The notes beneath the pieces are model-generated. The model was not told the DNA's origin and did not search any database. It was given only the letters and a program-made list of their open reading frames with translations. The translations under genes and the position numbers were made by a program. A stretch of 64,000 bases of DNA from Asterias rubens (taxonomy: Eukaryota > Echinodermata > Asteroidea > Forcipulatida > Asteriidae), in the NCBI RefSeq assembly GCF_902459465.1, contig NC_047066.1, forward strand, positions 11,411,047 through 11,475,046. Direction: 5' to 3'. This document shows positions 42,230 through 53,845 of this stretch, one piece after another (the stretch's first letter is position 1; the number at the start of each line of letters is the position of its first letter).

Positions 42230-42526
42230 TCCTTACTCGCAGCTAAGAGCTGAATTGCGAAGGACGCGGCTACAACGTGTTCGAGAAGCAGGCATGCAAG
42301 GGCGCATTCAGCTGCCAGCCACATCAACCCATTATGACCACGGAGCACAGCCAAGATCGAAAGTGTTTGACTTTCCTGAGGGAGGAAAACCGGATAGTCT
42401 GGAAAACCCTTGTGGCACAGCAGAGAACCAACGCACAACTCAACTCACATATGGCCCCGACCGGGAATCGAACCGGGTCACCTTGGTGAGAGGCGAGCGC
42501 TTTACGCACAAGCCAACCGTGCCAGC
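42230..42526 (-). mobile_element. tRNA-derived SINE, family b
   Basis: The minus-strand head from 42526 reads AGCTGGCACGGTTGGCTTG, with an A-box-like region and the B box GGTTCGATTCC at 42464-42474. The following body (TTGGTTCTCTGCTGTGCCAC...CTTTCGATCTTGGC) is of the SINE type seen across deuterostomes. The head does not close a proper acceptor stem, so it is not a tRNA gene. Confidence 0.75.
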
Positions 42527-42582
42527 TATGAGAGTTAACCTGATGAAACCTTGGGAAATGTTTGGCATTTAGTTTGTTTGTT

Positions 42583-42836
42583 TGTTTAGATGATCTTCCC
42601 ATCAAGGGAACTCGGAAAACTCCCACAAGGGGATATAAACACCAAGTTGGCAACAGCCAGTCTCTCTCATACAAACATTGGTTTAACGTCTATGACTATG
42701 AATTGCACAAATCAAGAAATTGTGATTCAGTAACTAGACGACAATATTTATTCCAGTCATTGTGAAATCAGCGGTTAGCTTGGGGATTCAAACCCATAAC
42801 CTGGTGATTGCAAGTCCTGCAGTCTAACCACTCAGG
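42583..42836 (-). mobile_element. tRNA-derived SINE, family a, copy 2
   Basis: Homologous along its length to 24537-24812, including TTTAACGTCTATGA and AATTGTGATTCAGTAAC. The head at the right carries TAGACTGCAGGACTTGCAAT and a B-box-like GGTTTGAATCC. Confidence 0.75.
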
Positions 42837-42839
42837 AAT

Positions 42840-43890
42840 CATGAAAGGGGGTGAAATTTGCATACCTTTTAGTGTTTCTCTTGAAAGTGCAAAATCCGGT
42901 CTGACTGCCACTTTTTCACTCATCATTTTGATCAACATAGATAGGGGCCAAGTATTTTTTTCTTCTTACTTTTAAAACTTCTGAACCTATAGGGTTAGGT
43001 TTTCAATCACTCAGTCGAGTAAAAAAGCAAAAGTGAGCTGCGTACATCATGGGGCTAGCATATATAATGCCTTTTTTAGTAAAATATTATACAACTTTTG
43101 TGAAAATAAGTGAAAGTTCTAGCTAGTTCTGCATTTAAATAAATTACAGTCTTCCCTAGATCCACCAGTCAACTAGTAGTAGTAGTACAATTCAATTCAA
43201 TTCACTTTATTTCCAAATCCAAACAAATAAACAAAACAAATAAACAAAACAATTAGGAGTGAGTAAAGAACTACAGTCCTACACCCTCTTCTAAAAATAA
43301 AATGCCAAATAAATGATCCGCCACTTTTATCATACGCCACCCATTTCCTTAAAACTTACACTTACAGCATTGGTCAGCAGCCAACGATGAAGTGCAGCTA
43401 GCCACTGAGCTGAGTGAGGGTGAGAGAAAAAGGGTGAGCACAGCCACAGCTTTCAATTTCATCTACCGTGTTTTGCTTCTGCAACCTAAAGTAGCTAAGT
43501 TCTAAATAATAAAGTTCTATTCTATGATTTAATCTTATGTTTATTCTGATGATCTCATCTGCCCACATGCCCATGTAAATGGCTGGGGTGTATATGACTC
43601 TATTAAGGTAAGGCAGGCAGTACAACATGCTCTTACCTTAGCTTTATACTTTAGGCATGTGTGTAAATGGGGTATCTTACTAAAAAATAAATAAAACAAA
43701 AGGCATGGACTGGAGGAAGAAAGGGAAGTCACAATGATCAACACAAATAAAAGGGAGGGGCGTCTTGGTTATTTTTTGTCGTCACCGATCCGATCGGTAC
43801 CTGCCTGCATGTTCGTTTCAAGCGCTACATCATTCAAATAAATACAACAAGTATCCGTTTTACCTTTACATGGACATAGAAATAAATCAT
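42840..43890. other. AT-rich stretch without a supported gene
   Basis: Contains an AATTC/AAACAAATA-type low-complexity patch at about 43188-43255. No exon is recognised. Confidence 0.4.
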
Positions 43891-43892
43891 AC

Positions 43893-44105
43893 CTTGTTTG
43901 TGGTTCGTTGCAGCAGATGACAATCCATTTGTAAAAGATGTGTCACAATTGACAGGACAACATCTTCCTCACGGGCGATCGCACACACCGCGCTGCAAAT
44001 ATTAATCGCGATCGAACCACTTGCAGTGTGAATGGTACCCTTCTACCCAAACGCAATGGAAGTTGATGTAGACGTGCATACTGGGACGCGCCATCTTGTT
44101 CTGAC
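43893..44105 (-). promoter_or_regulatory. Candidate promoter and first exon of a minus-strand gene
   Basis: The minus strand reads CAAGATGGCGCG near 44090, close to the YY1 consensus that marks TATA-less start sites. The sequence is CpG-rich down to a donor (CAAACAAG then GTATGA) at 43892. The ATG in the motif opens a frame of only about 28 codons, so the exon may be noncoding. It is the nearest good candidate for the missing 5' exon of cytospin, with an intron of about 16 kb, or it starts another transcript. Confidence 0.35.
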
Positions 44106-45169
44106 TTGGAACCTAAATTTGAAGAGCGCCCTCTATTGAAACTAAATAAGTCATTCAAGAATACTATTATTTTGAATTATTCCCGTCAAGCTAACGTTAC
44201 GACCACCAGGGCGCTCTAAATGTTGAGAACAAATTGCAAATTGTGTTGGGAAATGGGACATTTTGTCATACAACTCAAAAACCTGACCTTGCATTTCCTT
44301 CGTTCAAATGGCAAACTAACAAACAATATTATTTAACTTTTGTCTGTGGAAATTTCAGTTTGTTTAAACAATGATAACCTCTGTCATTTTGTTTGATTGA
44401 AACACAATCTTCTCAGAAGTTGTGTGGAGAACGCTGTCAAAACCCAACATTTTGTGGCTCGCCGCAACAATCTATATCAAAAACACGCTAACTCCAATAA
44501 TCCGCAGTGCAAAGTCTTCGTTCAACAAGCAACAGAGGGGGTAAAACACCAGCTAAATGGCTATGTAAAGCTTTATGCTATTGGTCCATACTCACCCCTG
44601 TCTATTTGCCGATGGAACTTGAAACAGTGCTTATGATTCGTCAGTAGTTATTTGTGCACAAAAAAACGGATTGTGCTCTACGCTAGCGGATTAGTGTGCG
44701 CGACAGACGGTTCCGACAGACAATGAACGACGTAAATCGACGCTTAACTACACGTAAGTTTTGAATCCCCTTTCTCTTGAATTTTCACACAAAAAAGGTG
44801 CAACTATAAAGATAATGCACTGTAGCTCAATCTGTGCCAATAAAGTTTTGATATGTTGAAGAGAACATGAGAAAATAGATGTTTAAAAACTGCATAAATT
44901 GTTGATAGCCCGCCACGATTTGCTGTAGGTTCGCGTGGGTCGCTGGACCAGTTCATTCTTTCAAAATAATATTTTGTTATTTTAAAATGTTACAAAAAGC
45001 TTGCTCTATGCGTTATACAAATATTTTTACACTCTCATTCAACTAAAAGTTTCATCTGATTCTCATGAGGCCTTGATCAATTTGTTGTTAATAAATGTTC
45101 AAGTATATTGATTTTATTCAGAAAATGATGGTTTTGTTTTCAATCCTTTAAAGTATGGGGTATAGATAT
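44106..45169. other. Unique sequence without a supported gene
   Basis: The frame at 44397-44636 has no recognisable content. CpG is frequent around 44650-44760. Confidence 0.35.
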
Positions 45170-45327
45170 AATAGACCTTATGCATTGACGTCATCCAGCC
45201 GCCATCTTTGAGGTCAAACGGTGACGAAACAATAAAAATGCACATAGATTGACCGATGAACAATCTCCTTTTGACCTCAATGCGGGGGCGCTGTACTGAA
45301 ATGACGTCATGTGCATAAGGTCTATTA
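45170..45327. mobile_element. Short inverted-repeat element carrying CRE-like sites
   Basis: ATAGACCTTATGCATTGACGTCAT at the left is mirrored by ATGACGTCATGTGCATAAGGTCTAT at the right. TGACGTCA occurs at both ends. Relatives lie at 19612-19745 and 20408-20480. Confidence 0.8.
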
Positions 45328-45469
45328 ATTATTAGAACCGCGGCGCCCGCTGTACAGTAGATCATGTACACATAGTTGAATATATCCCTGAACACCCCTA
45401 TTACAAAACGGTTGGTCCCATCAATGTTGCCAGCAACGCGCGTGTGTGTCTGTACGAATCATGGGAGAC

Positions 45470-45820
45470 CAGACAACTCGTCCGTCGGACAACTCGTCAG
45501 TTCGGACAACTCGATTTATTCAACCGTCACACAACTCGACTTGGGGTCAAGACAAGTCGACGGCCCCGGGGGAGGGGGTATATTATGGTGGGTGGGTAAA
45601 CGGATAATTGATTTTTTTCATTTTTGTAAATTTAAAGAATCGCAGGAATTATACCGGAGAGTTCGTGTAAACATGACAGTAACGGAGGTCGGCCGCTCAA
45701 CCGTCGACTTGTCTCGGCCATCCGTCGAGTTGTCTCAAAGTCGAGTTGTCTGAACTGTCGAGTTGTCTGAACCGTCGAGTTGTCCGAGCGGACGAGTTGT
45801 CCGACGGACGAGTTGTCTGA
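45470..45820. mobile_element. Inverted-repeat element built from repeated GACAACTCG motifs
   Basis: The outer ends CAGACAACTCGTCCGTCGG are mirrored at 45802-45820. The left side carries about five GACAACTCG-like words in one orientation, and the right side about seven in the other (CGAGTTGTC). No transposase is encoded. Confidence 0.75.
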
Positions 45821-46292
45821 CATTCGAATTATGTGAATTGCTGCCAATGGCATGGTGAAATTACATGTCATACGGCTTGACACTTTTGTGCACGGTAGAG
45901 TTGATCTCATAATTTTATTTCCATACTCTCAAAAAAGAATAACAAAAGTTACGTGTATTACGGAGTAGGGCCATTCTCCCGTCACGTGTGTGACATTTGG
46001 AAGCATTTTTGAAGCGTAGTATTTTAAAAAGAATTTCTGCTCTAGAAGGATTTTGTATTAATTCAGTATAGAAGTCAACTACAGGGGACACTTTATGTTA
46101 TGGTAAAACATTTGTCTCAAATTTATCTTGAATTTTCATTTTACAGGTAAAAATGTTGTCCGTTACGTGTGTGACATCAGAAAATTGCAAATTTTTGACT
46201 CGGCGTTTTCTTTCTTTAAACTCTGTGATTTGGCTGACCTTCAACTTTGGCCATTCCTATAGACAGAGAGAAGAGACATTGGCATCATCAAG

Positions 46293-46601
46293 TGGAATCA
46301 AGCCAAACTCATAGCTCATGTACAGTCCTGGCACCAATGCAGAGTCAGGGAGGCCATCGATTTACAAGCACACCATACAGTTCCAGAAGACACCGGTTTC
46401 TTCATTAACGACATCTGGTCACACATCCTCAAGCCAACCCTTCCAGCAGCAGCTCACCACAAGAATGTCACGCTACAATGCACACACATCCAGACAGCAA
46501 TCAACTCACACGCATTACCGGCCAAGAACAGCTTTGATCCATCCCGCCCAAATGCTCATCCATCCAATCCAGCACTTCTAAAGCTTGACCATCGCCTGTA
46601 G
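46293..46601 (+). pseudogene. 3' end of a retroelement reading frame (Penelope-like?)
   Basis: A 102-codon open stretch ends at TAG 46599-46601. It contains REAIDLQAHHT and FFINDIWSHIL, followed by a tail with TGAAGACGAGCAG and CTGTTTGAAACGTCGAGACC. This layout resembles the segment after the GIY-YIG domain in Penelope-like elements of invertebrates. The upstream reverse transcriptase is absent. Assignment is by pattern and uncertain. Confidence 0.45.
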
Positions 46602-46701
46602 TCCAGCATTCTCCTGAAGACGAGCAGAATATACTGTTTGAAACGTCGAGACCAAACCGGGTCTTTCCAGAGCCAATACTCACCTTAAGAGGTTTACACA
46701 T

Positions 46702-47288
46702 GGGGCGGATTGCAATAAAACGGTCTTAGTCAGCAGTCTAAGAGCAGTCAGTTATAGCAGGCTATCTGCCTTAGACGGTCTTAGCTTAGTCAGTCATTAA
46801 GCCTGTTGCAATAAGCCGGTCTTAGATAAGTCGGTGAAAAATAATGAAATACGAACAAATGTCCCATAATACTTAGCACTCTGCAGGCACTGGCGGTACG
46901 GCATTGTTCTTATTGCTTTGGTTTAAATCATCGGATATCAAATCTGTGAGTTGTATCATTTTTACTTTTGGGAACATATACATTTAAGATACAGTCACCT
47001 TGATCATCATCATAATGCCTCCCATGGGTGTAATCTATTTCTAAAATACAATCTCATCCTAGAGCTCTTTGTATCAAATCATCTACAACTAACAAATGCA
47101 GCTATCTTTAAAAACCAAAACAAAGACCGATTATAGCCAGCTCAGAGCAGGCTTAAGATTTAAGACTGGCTATAACTATAGACCGCTATTGCAATCGGTC
47201 TATAATTAAAGACTGTCTAAGCGCGTCTCAAGTTAGCCGGCTATAGCGCATAGACTGGTTTAATACCGCTTGGTACAATCCGCCCCTG
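46702..47288. mobile_element. Inverted-repeat element with GGTCTTAG/CTATAG motifs
   Basis: The left end GGGGCGGATTGCAATAAAAC is mirrored by TGGTACAATCCGCCCC at the right. The interior is made of repeated ACGGTCTTAG and GGCTATAG words in opposite orientations. Confidence 0.65.
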
Positions 47289-47464
47289 GTGTTCCCGGTA
47301 AATTCTTATTTCTCCACACCATGCAAAGCTTCAAACAATACATATCCCAGATGGGATTGAAGCGCAACAAACCTAGGTAGAATAGCTACAGAATGATCTC
47401 TTTATACTCGAAACTCTATTTCGTGATGCATTTTTCTCATTGTCTATATTTTTTCTTTAATTTT

Positions 47465-48519
47465 TTTTTACGGCGACGGTGAGCCATCTGCCTATGGGAG
47501 ACCAATGGAAACTGCACATGCCATTCGAGCGGCAGCAGCCATGAAGACATCAATGGGAGCTGTGTATCTTTGAGGAAAACTACAGGAAAAGGTAAGTTTA
47601 TTTTAAGGTGGATTGATAGCTTGGGAAGTAATGAGGGAACGTATTGATAGCTTGGGAAGTAATGAGGGACCGTAAGTTGTTGAGATTTATCCTGAAATCA
47701 AGATTATGTCTAGATTTAAAAGGGGCTCCATGCTAAAATTTAGCTTTGCAAATCACCAGTTTTCCAATTTTAAACCTCGCGGCATGAATATTATTCTATG
47801 GTGAGAAGTGTTTACTGAAAATAATGATTTTGTAATGACTTGATTGGCATATATTTCAGGAGTCTGCAGTTCTGCTGGGGAAGGGGTGTACTACCTGCCG
47901 ATGACCAAAAGCCATGATGCAACAGTGCCTGACTATGCGGACAGCATCCCAGTTGTCATTTAAGTGCACCAAACATAGGTAGATAGCTAGAGAATGATCT
48001 CTTTAATCTCTAAACTCTTGCTGGCGAAGTGCATTTTTCTAATAGTTTGTAATTGTCATTTATTTTTACGGCGACGGTGAACTGGTTAAATGTTTAACCA
48101 TCTGCCCATGGGAGTCCAATGGAAACTGAACATGCCGGCGATGAAGTAATCATTGGGACCTTTGTACGCTGTGAGGAAAATGACAAGACAAGGTAAGTTT
48201 ATTTTTAGTTTGATTGATGGCAAACTTTGTGATTTTGACTGGAGCATAACTGTTTTCCTCTTCTGGATTAGTGATGTGAAAAAAATAACATTGTAGTACA
48301 TGTGCCAAGTACAACCTTGCAACATGAACTATAATTATTCTACAGTAAAAAGTATTTGGTGAAAATAATTATACTGAAATGACTTAATTGACATATATTT
48401 CAGGAGTCTGCAGTTCTGCTTTGGATACCTGCTGAAAACAAGCGCCAACATGAAAACGTCCGAGAGGATGCCTGCCTATGCGGACAACATCCCAGTTGTC
48501 ATTGAAGTGCACCAAACAT
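47465..48519 (+). repeat. Tandemly duplicated exon-like pair (decayed coding sequence?)
   Basis: Two units of about 540-600 bp each contain a segment ending at a donor (GGAAAAG then GTAAGT at about 47592; ACAAG then GTAAGT at about 48191). Each then has a segment that starts after TTTCAG and GAGTCTGCAG and ends ACCAAACATAG then GTAG. A third, partial end lies at about 47345-47375. Reading across the second segment gives PAYADNIPVVIEVHQT and a stop; the first copy reads PDYADSIPVVI and a stop. The first segments have stops in some copies. It is probably a decayed gene fragment carried by the repeat. I do not recognise the protein. Confidence 0.5.
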
Positions 48520-48925
48520 AGGTAGTTAGCTAGAGAATGATCTCTTTAATCTCGAAACTTCGTTTCGCAGTTCATTTCATTTGCTTGGATCCTTTTTGTT
48601 CTTAAGCAGCTCTATGAAATTTGGCCCTGATGATCCAAGTCTTGATATGGTTTGTACTGATGCGAGTACATTGTAATTTTCTGTAAGATGATTGTGACGA
48701 CTGCGTGTCAACATGGACCATGAAGATGTGGCGTCACAGTACAGAGAGATACATCATGGCTTGAGGAGATAAGACTTATTCCTCAGCTACTCACCAGGGT
48801 CCTAAGTGGAATTTGAAGGTATGATCTGTTTTAGCGAAGCTTGAGATGAAAGTTTAGAAATCCATTCAAGTGCCGAAAATAGACATTTCTTAGGTTTCAT
48901 AACTCAAACATAGTCCCATATACCT

Positions 48926-49200
48926 TAATAATAATAACAAAAAAGTTCTTATATAGCGCAAATTACAAAATAAAGTCTCAAAGGGCTTATATGATTGAAA
49001 AGATGGGTTTTAAGTTTAGATTTAAATGTTCGTAACGTGGCACAGTCTATGATATTGTTGGGAAGAGAGTTCCATAGTCTTGGAGAAGCATATTTGAAGG
49101 AGCGATGACCGTTGACCTTGCCTGAAAACTGTATGTTAAAGCGTGCGCCAGGAGGGTCACTGAGTAGGGGATATGCATACTTAATAAAAAGCAATTACAT
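48926..49200 (-). pseudogene. 3' end of a non-LTR retrotransposon (CR1/L2-like), 5'-truncated
   Basis: The minus-strand frame contains RSFKYASPRLWNSLP and TFKSKLKTHLF, the familiar last segment of CR1/L2-type reverse transcriptase proteins. It is followed by GCGCTATATAAGAACTTTTT and a TTATTATTATTAA tail. It lacks everything upstream. Confidence 0.8.
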
Positions 49201-49690
49201 GTATTGATTTATACACACATCTTTGACCTTTAAATCCAAATCTCAATCTAACTGTTTTTGCTTTCTTTTTTGATCATATTTAATACAGGATTAACACGGT
49301 CGAACATCTTCGAGTTGGACACGTGAAGATGCTGTGCCACCTTATGCAACACCAATAAAACTCTTGCTTCACCACCTCATCTAAGGCGTCATGACAACAG
49401 ATGAATATTGTCAACAGAATGAACCCCAAGAACACAAACAAGACGGAGAGGCAGACCAAGTTGGCGTTAGATGGATGACATCAGAGCATTTGGAAGCGTC
49501 ACTTGGATGCGACAAGCGCAAGAACGATCAAGTTGGAATGGTGATGAAGAGGCCTTCCTTCTGCAGTATGTAGCGACATTATCTAGATAGATAGATATTT
49601 TGCCACTTACACAAACATATTTGCTCAGTACAAAGTCAAGACAACATAAGGTTATTTGTAAAAGTAAACTCATTACCAATAAAAGGTAAA

Positions 49691-51615
49691 CAAGTGTGTT
49701 AAGGACTGTATATATGTGGTGATTTATGTAATGAAGTTTTGTATTGTAATAATGAATTAAATATAAATTGTAACTTTTATTTTGTGTCACTCTGTAATTC
49801 AATTAGTTATTATTCTAATTGTTTACATGGTATCTGTTCTGGGGTACCCTCACATGGTGGCCACCATGTTTTTTTACTGGTTACTTTATGAAAACATGTA
49901 AATATTGTGACACAATTGGGGTTTAGTAACTCTTTTTAAAGTTGGTTATGTCAAAGGTCATGACCTTGTGTGTGTTTGAGTACTCATTAACCAGGTTTAT
50001 TATTACAAAGGTCTAGACATGGTCCATGGTATTTATATGGATAATCAGTCCAGTTTTTGAGTACTCTTAACGACGTTAAACAAGTGTGTTAAGGACTGTA
50101 CATAAGTGGTGATTTATGTAATGAAGTTATGTATTGTAATAATGAATTAATTATAAATTGTAACTTTTATTTTGTGTCACTCTGTAACTCAATTATTTAT
50201 TATTCTTATTGTTTACATGGTATCTGTTCTGGGGTACCCTCACATGGTGGCCACCATGTTTTTTTACTGGTTACTTTATGAAGACATGTAAATATTGTGA
50301 CACACTTGGGGTTTAGTAACTCTTGTTAAACTTTGTAATATCAAAGGTCATGACCTTGTGGATGTGTGTTTGAGTACTCATTAACCAGGTTTATAATTAC
50401 AAAGGTCTAGACATTGTCCATGGTGTTTATTAAGGGTAATCAGTTCAGTTTTCAAGTACTCGTAACGACGTTAAACAAGTGTGTTGAGGACTGTATATAA
50501 GTTGTGATTTATATAATGAAGTTTTGTATTGTAATAATGAATTAATTATAAATTGTAACTTTTATTTTGTGTCACTCTGTAATTCAATTATTTATTATTC
50601 TAATTGTTTACATGGCATCTGTTCTGGGGTACCCTCACATGGTGGCCACCATGTTTTTTTACTGGTTACTTTATGAAGACATGTAAATATTGTGACACAA
50701 TTGTGGTTTAGTAACTCTTTTTAAAGTTGGTTATGTCAAAGGTCATGACCTTGTGTGTGTTTGAGTACTCATTAACCAGGTTTATTATTACAAAGGTCTA
50801 GACATTGTCCATGGTGTTTATTAAGGGTAATCAGTCCAGTTTTTGAGTACTCTTAACGACATTAATTAAGTGTGTTAAGGACTGTACATTAGTGGTGATT
50901 TATGTAATGAAGTTTTGTATTGTAATAATGAATTAAATATATATTGCAACTTTTATTTTGTGTCACTCTGTAATTCAACTATATTCTAATTATTAACATG
51001 GTATCTGTTCTGGGGTACCCTCACATGGTAGCTACCATGTTCTTTACTGGTAACTATATGAAGACATGTAAATATTGTGACACACTTGGGGTTTAGAACT
51101 CTTTTTAAAGTTGGTTATGTCAAAGGTCATGACCTTGTGTGTGTTTGAGTACACCAGGTTTTTAATTGCAAAGGTCTAGACATTGTCCACGGTATTTATA
51201 TGGATAATCAGTCCAGTTTTCGAGTACTCTTAACGACGTTAAACAAGTGTGTTAAGGACTGTATATAGGTAGTGATTTATGTAACGAAGTTTTGTATTGT
51301 AATATTGAATTAATTATAAACTGTAACTTTTATTTTGTGTCACTCTGTAATTCATTTATTTATTATTCTAAATTGTTTACATGGTATCTGTTCTGAGGTA
51401 CCCTCACATGGTGGCCACCATGTTTTTACTGGTTACTATTTGAAGACATGTAAATATTGTGACACACTTGGGGTTCAGTAACTCTTTTTAAAGTTTGTAA
51501 TGTCAAAGGTCATGACCTTGTCTGTGTTTGAGTAATCATTAACCAGGTTTATTATTACAAAGGTCTAGACATTGTCTACGGTATTCCAGTTTTTGAGTAC
51601 TCTTAACGACGTTAT
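49691..51615 (+). repeat. Tandem array of about five 390-bp units
   Basis: CAAGTGTGTTAAGGACTGTA-like anchors fall at 49691, 50081, 50476, 50867 and 51244, giving periods of about 390, 395, 391 and 377 bp. Each unit contains a perfect 18-bp palindrome (ACATGGTGGCCACCATGT or a paired variant) and two GGTCATGACC / GAGTACTCATTAACC segments. Confidence 0.92.
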
Positions 51616-52081
51616 TTGATTACAAGGTTATGACATTGTTTATGGTGTTTATTTACGGTTTCGAGTACCCATTAACGAGGTTTTGTAATTACAAAGGTCA
51701 TGCCATTTTCTAGGGTTTTTATTAAGGGCGTTTGATTCAGGGAATAACAGTGCGAGGACCCGGTCTTCACTGCGAGGTAATGACCGGGTTGGTGGCTGGC
51801 GCTGTTAGGTTGACATTGGTTGCAATGTTAATTTAGGGTGTTTGAGTACTCATTAACGATGTATTATGATCTCTTTTAACTGTTAATTGTGGGATGGGAG
51901 ATGACAACCTTCACGTGGTCCACCCTGTTGTTAACTAATTGTCATCAAACAATAGAGCTATATAAACATAGCTCTATGCACCAAACAATTTTTTTTTAAT
52001 TACAAGGTCATGACATTTTCCTTGGTGTTTATTTAGGGGTTTTGAGTACTCATTAACGATGTAAATTTTAAACGATCTCTT

Positions 52082-52232
52082 TAAGGCCGAGTTATAGTCG
52101 GTCGCGCGATGGTCGGGCGTCGGAAATCTTGACGCGATCATAAAAAGACACGGTTTTTAGGCCTCAGTCTAAGGATTGCGCGCAAAAATTCCGTCGCGCG
52201 ACCATCACGCGACCGACTATAAACCGGCCTTT
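52082..52232. mobile_element. MITE inserted in the left arm
   Basis: Inverted ends AGGCCGAGTTATAGTCGGTC and GACCGACTATAAACCGGCCT. The uninterrupted version of the site is present at about 51866-51882, so the insertion is dated after the local duplication. TTA flanks both sides. Confidence 0.85.
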
Positions 52233-52375
52233 ATACTGTTATTTGTAGGATGGGAGATGACAACCTTCACGTGGTCCACCCTGTTGTTAACTAATTGTCA
52301 TCAAACATTAGAGCTATGAACATACATGTTTAAAGCTCTATGCATCAAACCATACCCTTTTCATGAAATGTAAAT

Positions 52376-52930
52376 TGCACATAGCGCGTGCGCACTAACA
52401 TTTTGGTTGGCAAAAAATGTAGGAACATCAATCGGGCTGTTTTATACACGGGTAACGGGTGCGTGACGCAGACGCATTGTATGTCTGCATAGTGCACAAC
52501 TCAGCCTCGCTACCATGGGAAGCCCGACGTATCGATACCTCTCGTCACTATAACCCCTGGTAGTGATGTACTCGGAAAAACACTCATTGGCTCAGGAAAT
52601 TTGTTATGCATTAGATGTCAAGTGCGTGCGCGCGTAGTTTTAAGATATTTGCGCGTTGATCACGCCCGCGTTTTTTATGACACGAACACGTTTTTTTAAA
52701 ACAAAAGCAAACACATTCTTTAAGACTTAAGACATGCGTTTGCGCGTAGAAAAGATTGAATAATGAATACGTACCCTCATTAATGGCATTATATGCTAGC
52801 ATATAGCACATTTAAATTGGCCCATTCCAGGGGGGTTATGATCGAGCAAGGCATGCTGGGAAAAAATGGCGCAGTGAGATCGATCACCCCTGGGAACAAA
52901 GTTGTGCGCATGCGAGAATGTAATGAGCAT
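52376..52930. repeat. CpG-rich repeat, copy 1
   Basis: ATGAAATGTAAATTGCACAT and GCGCGTGCGCACTAAC, then GGGTGCGTGACGCAGACGC, and a closing GCGCATGCGAGAATGTAATG match the copy at 54181-54390. A TACCATTAATG-type insert separates the parts here. Confidence 0.6.
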
Positions 52931-53845
52931 GAGCAAGTCTTATTATTATTATGTTTCCTGAAAAGTGTCAATCGACCCCAGCTCCGTCCGTGCGCAACTT
53001 CTCAAAAGTGCTTTAGTTTCTTTGCAAATATTCATGGTACGCGCTTATCAAAAAGTGTTTTGAATACATAATGAGCTGTGGGTGTCCTTTTTAAAAATTC
53101 AATGATATCTAAACCTCAAGTTTGATTAAATAAATGAATCGGTATTATGAATCATAAAGGTTTACGTTTTCGATCAGGCTAATTGTTTATTAATTTCAAA
53201 AAATATTTCGAGAGGTTTTTTTTGTTTACGTTTTTGTACTAAAATTTAAGCCTCAGAATATGTCTATTTTTGTTATGTTATTGAGTCCCCGCAGTAGATT
53301 TGAAAAAATGTGTGGAAAGGGTGTTTGTTCTTTTATGCAAATCACTTGTTTATTTTGTATGATGTTACGGGAAATAGTCAGATCCGTGTGCGGCGTGTGC
53401 CGTCTCCGTTTTTAAGGAAACTCATTTTGGGGAAGATGTATGCTGTTTAGTGTAGCCCGTTCGTCGATACGCTAAAGAAACAAAACAAAGCGCACGCCTA
53501 GCGCTGCTGGAATAGAACGCGCGTGTGTCATGTAACCCTGACGTCATAATCAATTCCATAAAAAAAATTATGAAATTGTAACATTTTTGCCCCTGTTTTT
53601 GACACCGAAAAAAATGTGTTTCCCGGTTTCCCGCAGTAAAAATTTAAAAACCTAACAGCGGCAAAATTCTTCAAGATACTAAAAATGTACATTAAAATCT
53701 CTAATGAAATGGGAAACAGTCAGTGTCACGGCAACCGTGAAGGGTTCATCTAAGAGGAGTGATATTCATAACACACTTTGCGACGGTTTTTCTTTAAAAT
53801 GTGCAATAATAATACTTTTTTTTTTTAAGTGTGTGAATGACCTAC

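Larger units (their letters stand above)
47335..52340 (+). repeat. Left arm of a large inverted repeat
   Basis: Blocks in this order recur in reverse complement from 64000 down to 57820. They are exon-like units ending ACCAAACATAG (47.3-48.5 kb), TTTGCTC..ACAACATAAGGTTATTTGTA (49.62 kb), ACATGGTGGCCACCATGT units (49.7-51.6 kb), and the end block AGATGACAACCTTCACGTGG (51.9 and 52.25 kb). A LINE fragment and a MITE are inserted within it. Confidence 0.7.

Noticed and set aside
42455-42530. Possible tRNA gene on the minus strand (B box GGTTCGATTCC)
   Set aside because: The acceptor stem does not close, and SINE body sequence continues directly from it, so it is a tRNA-derived SINE head.
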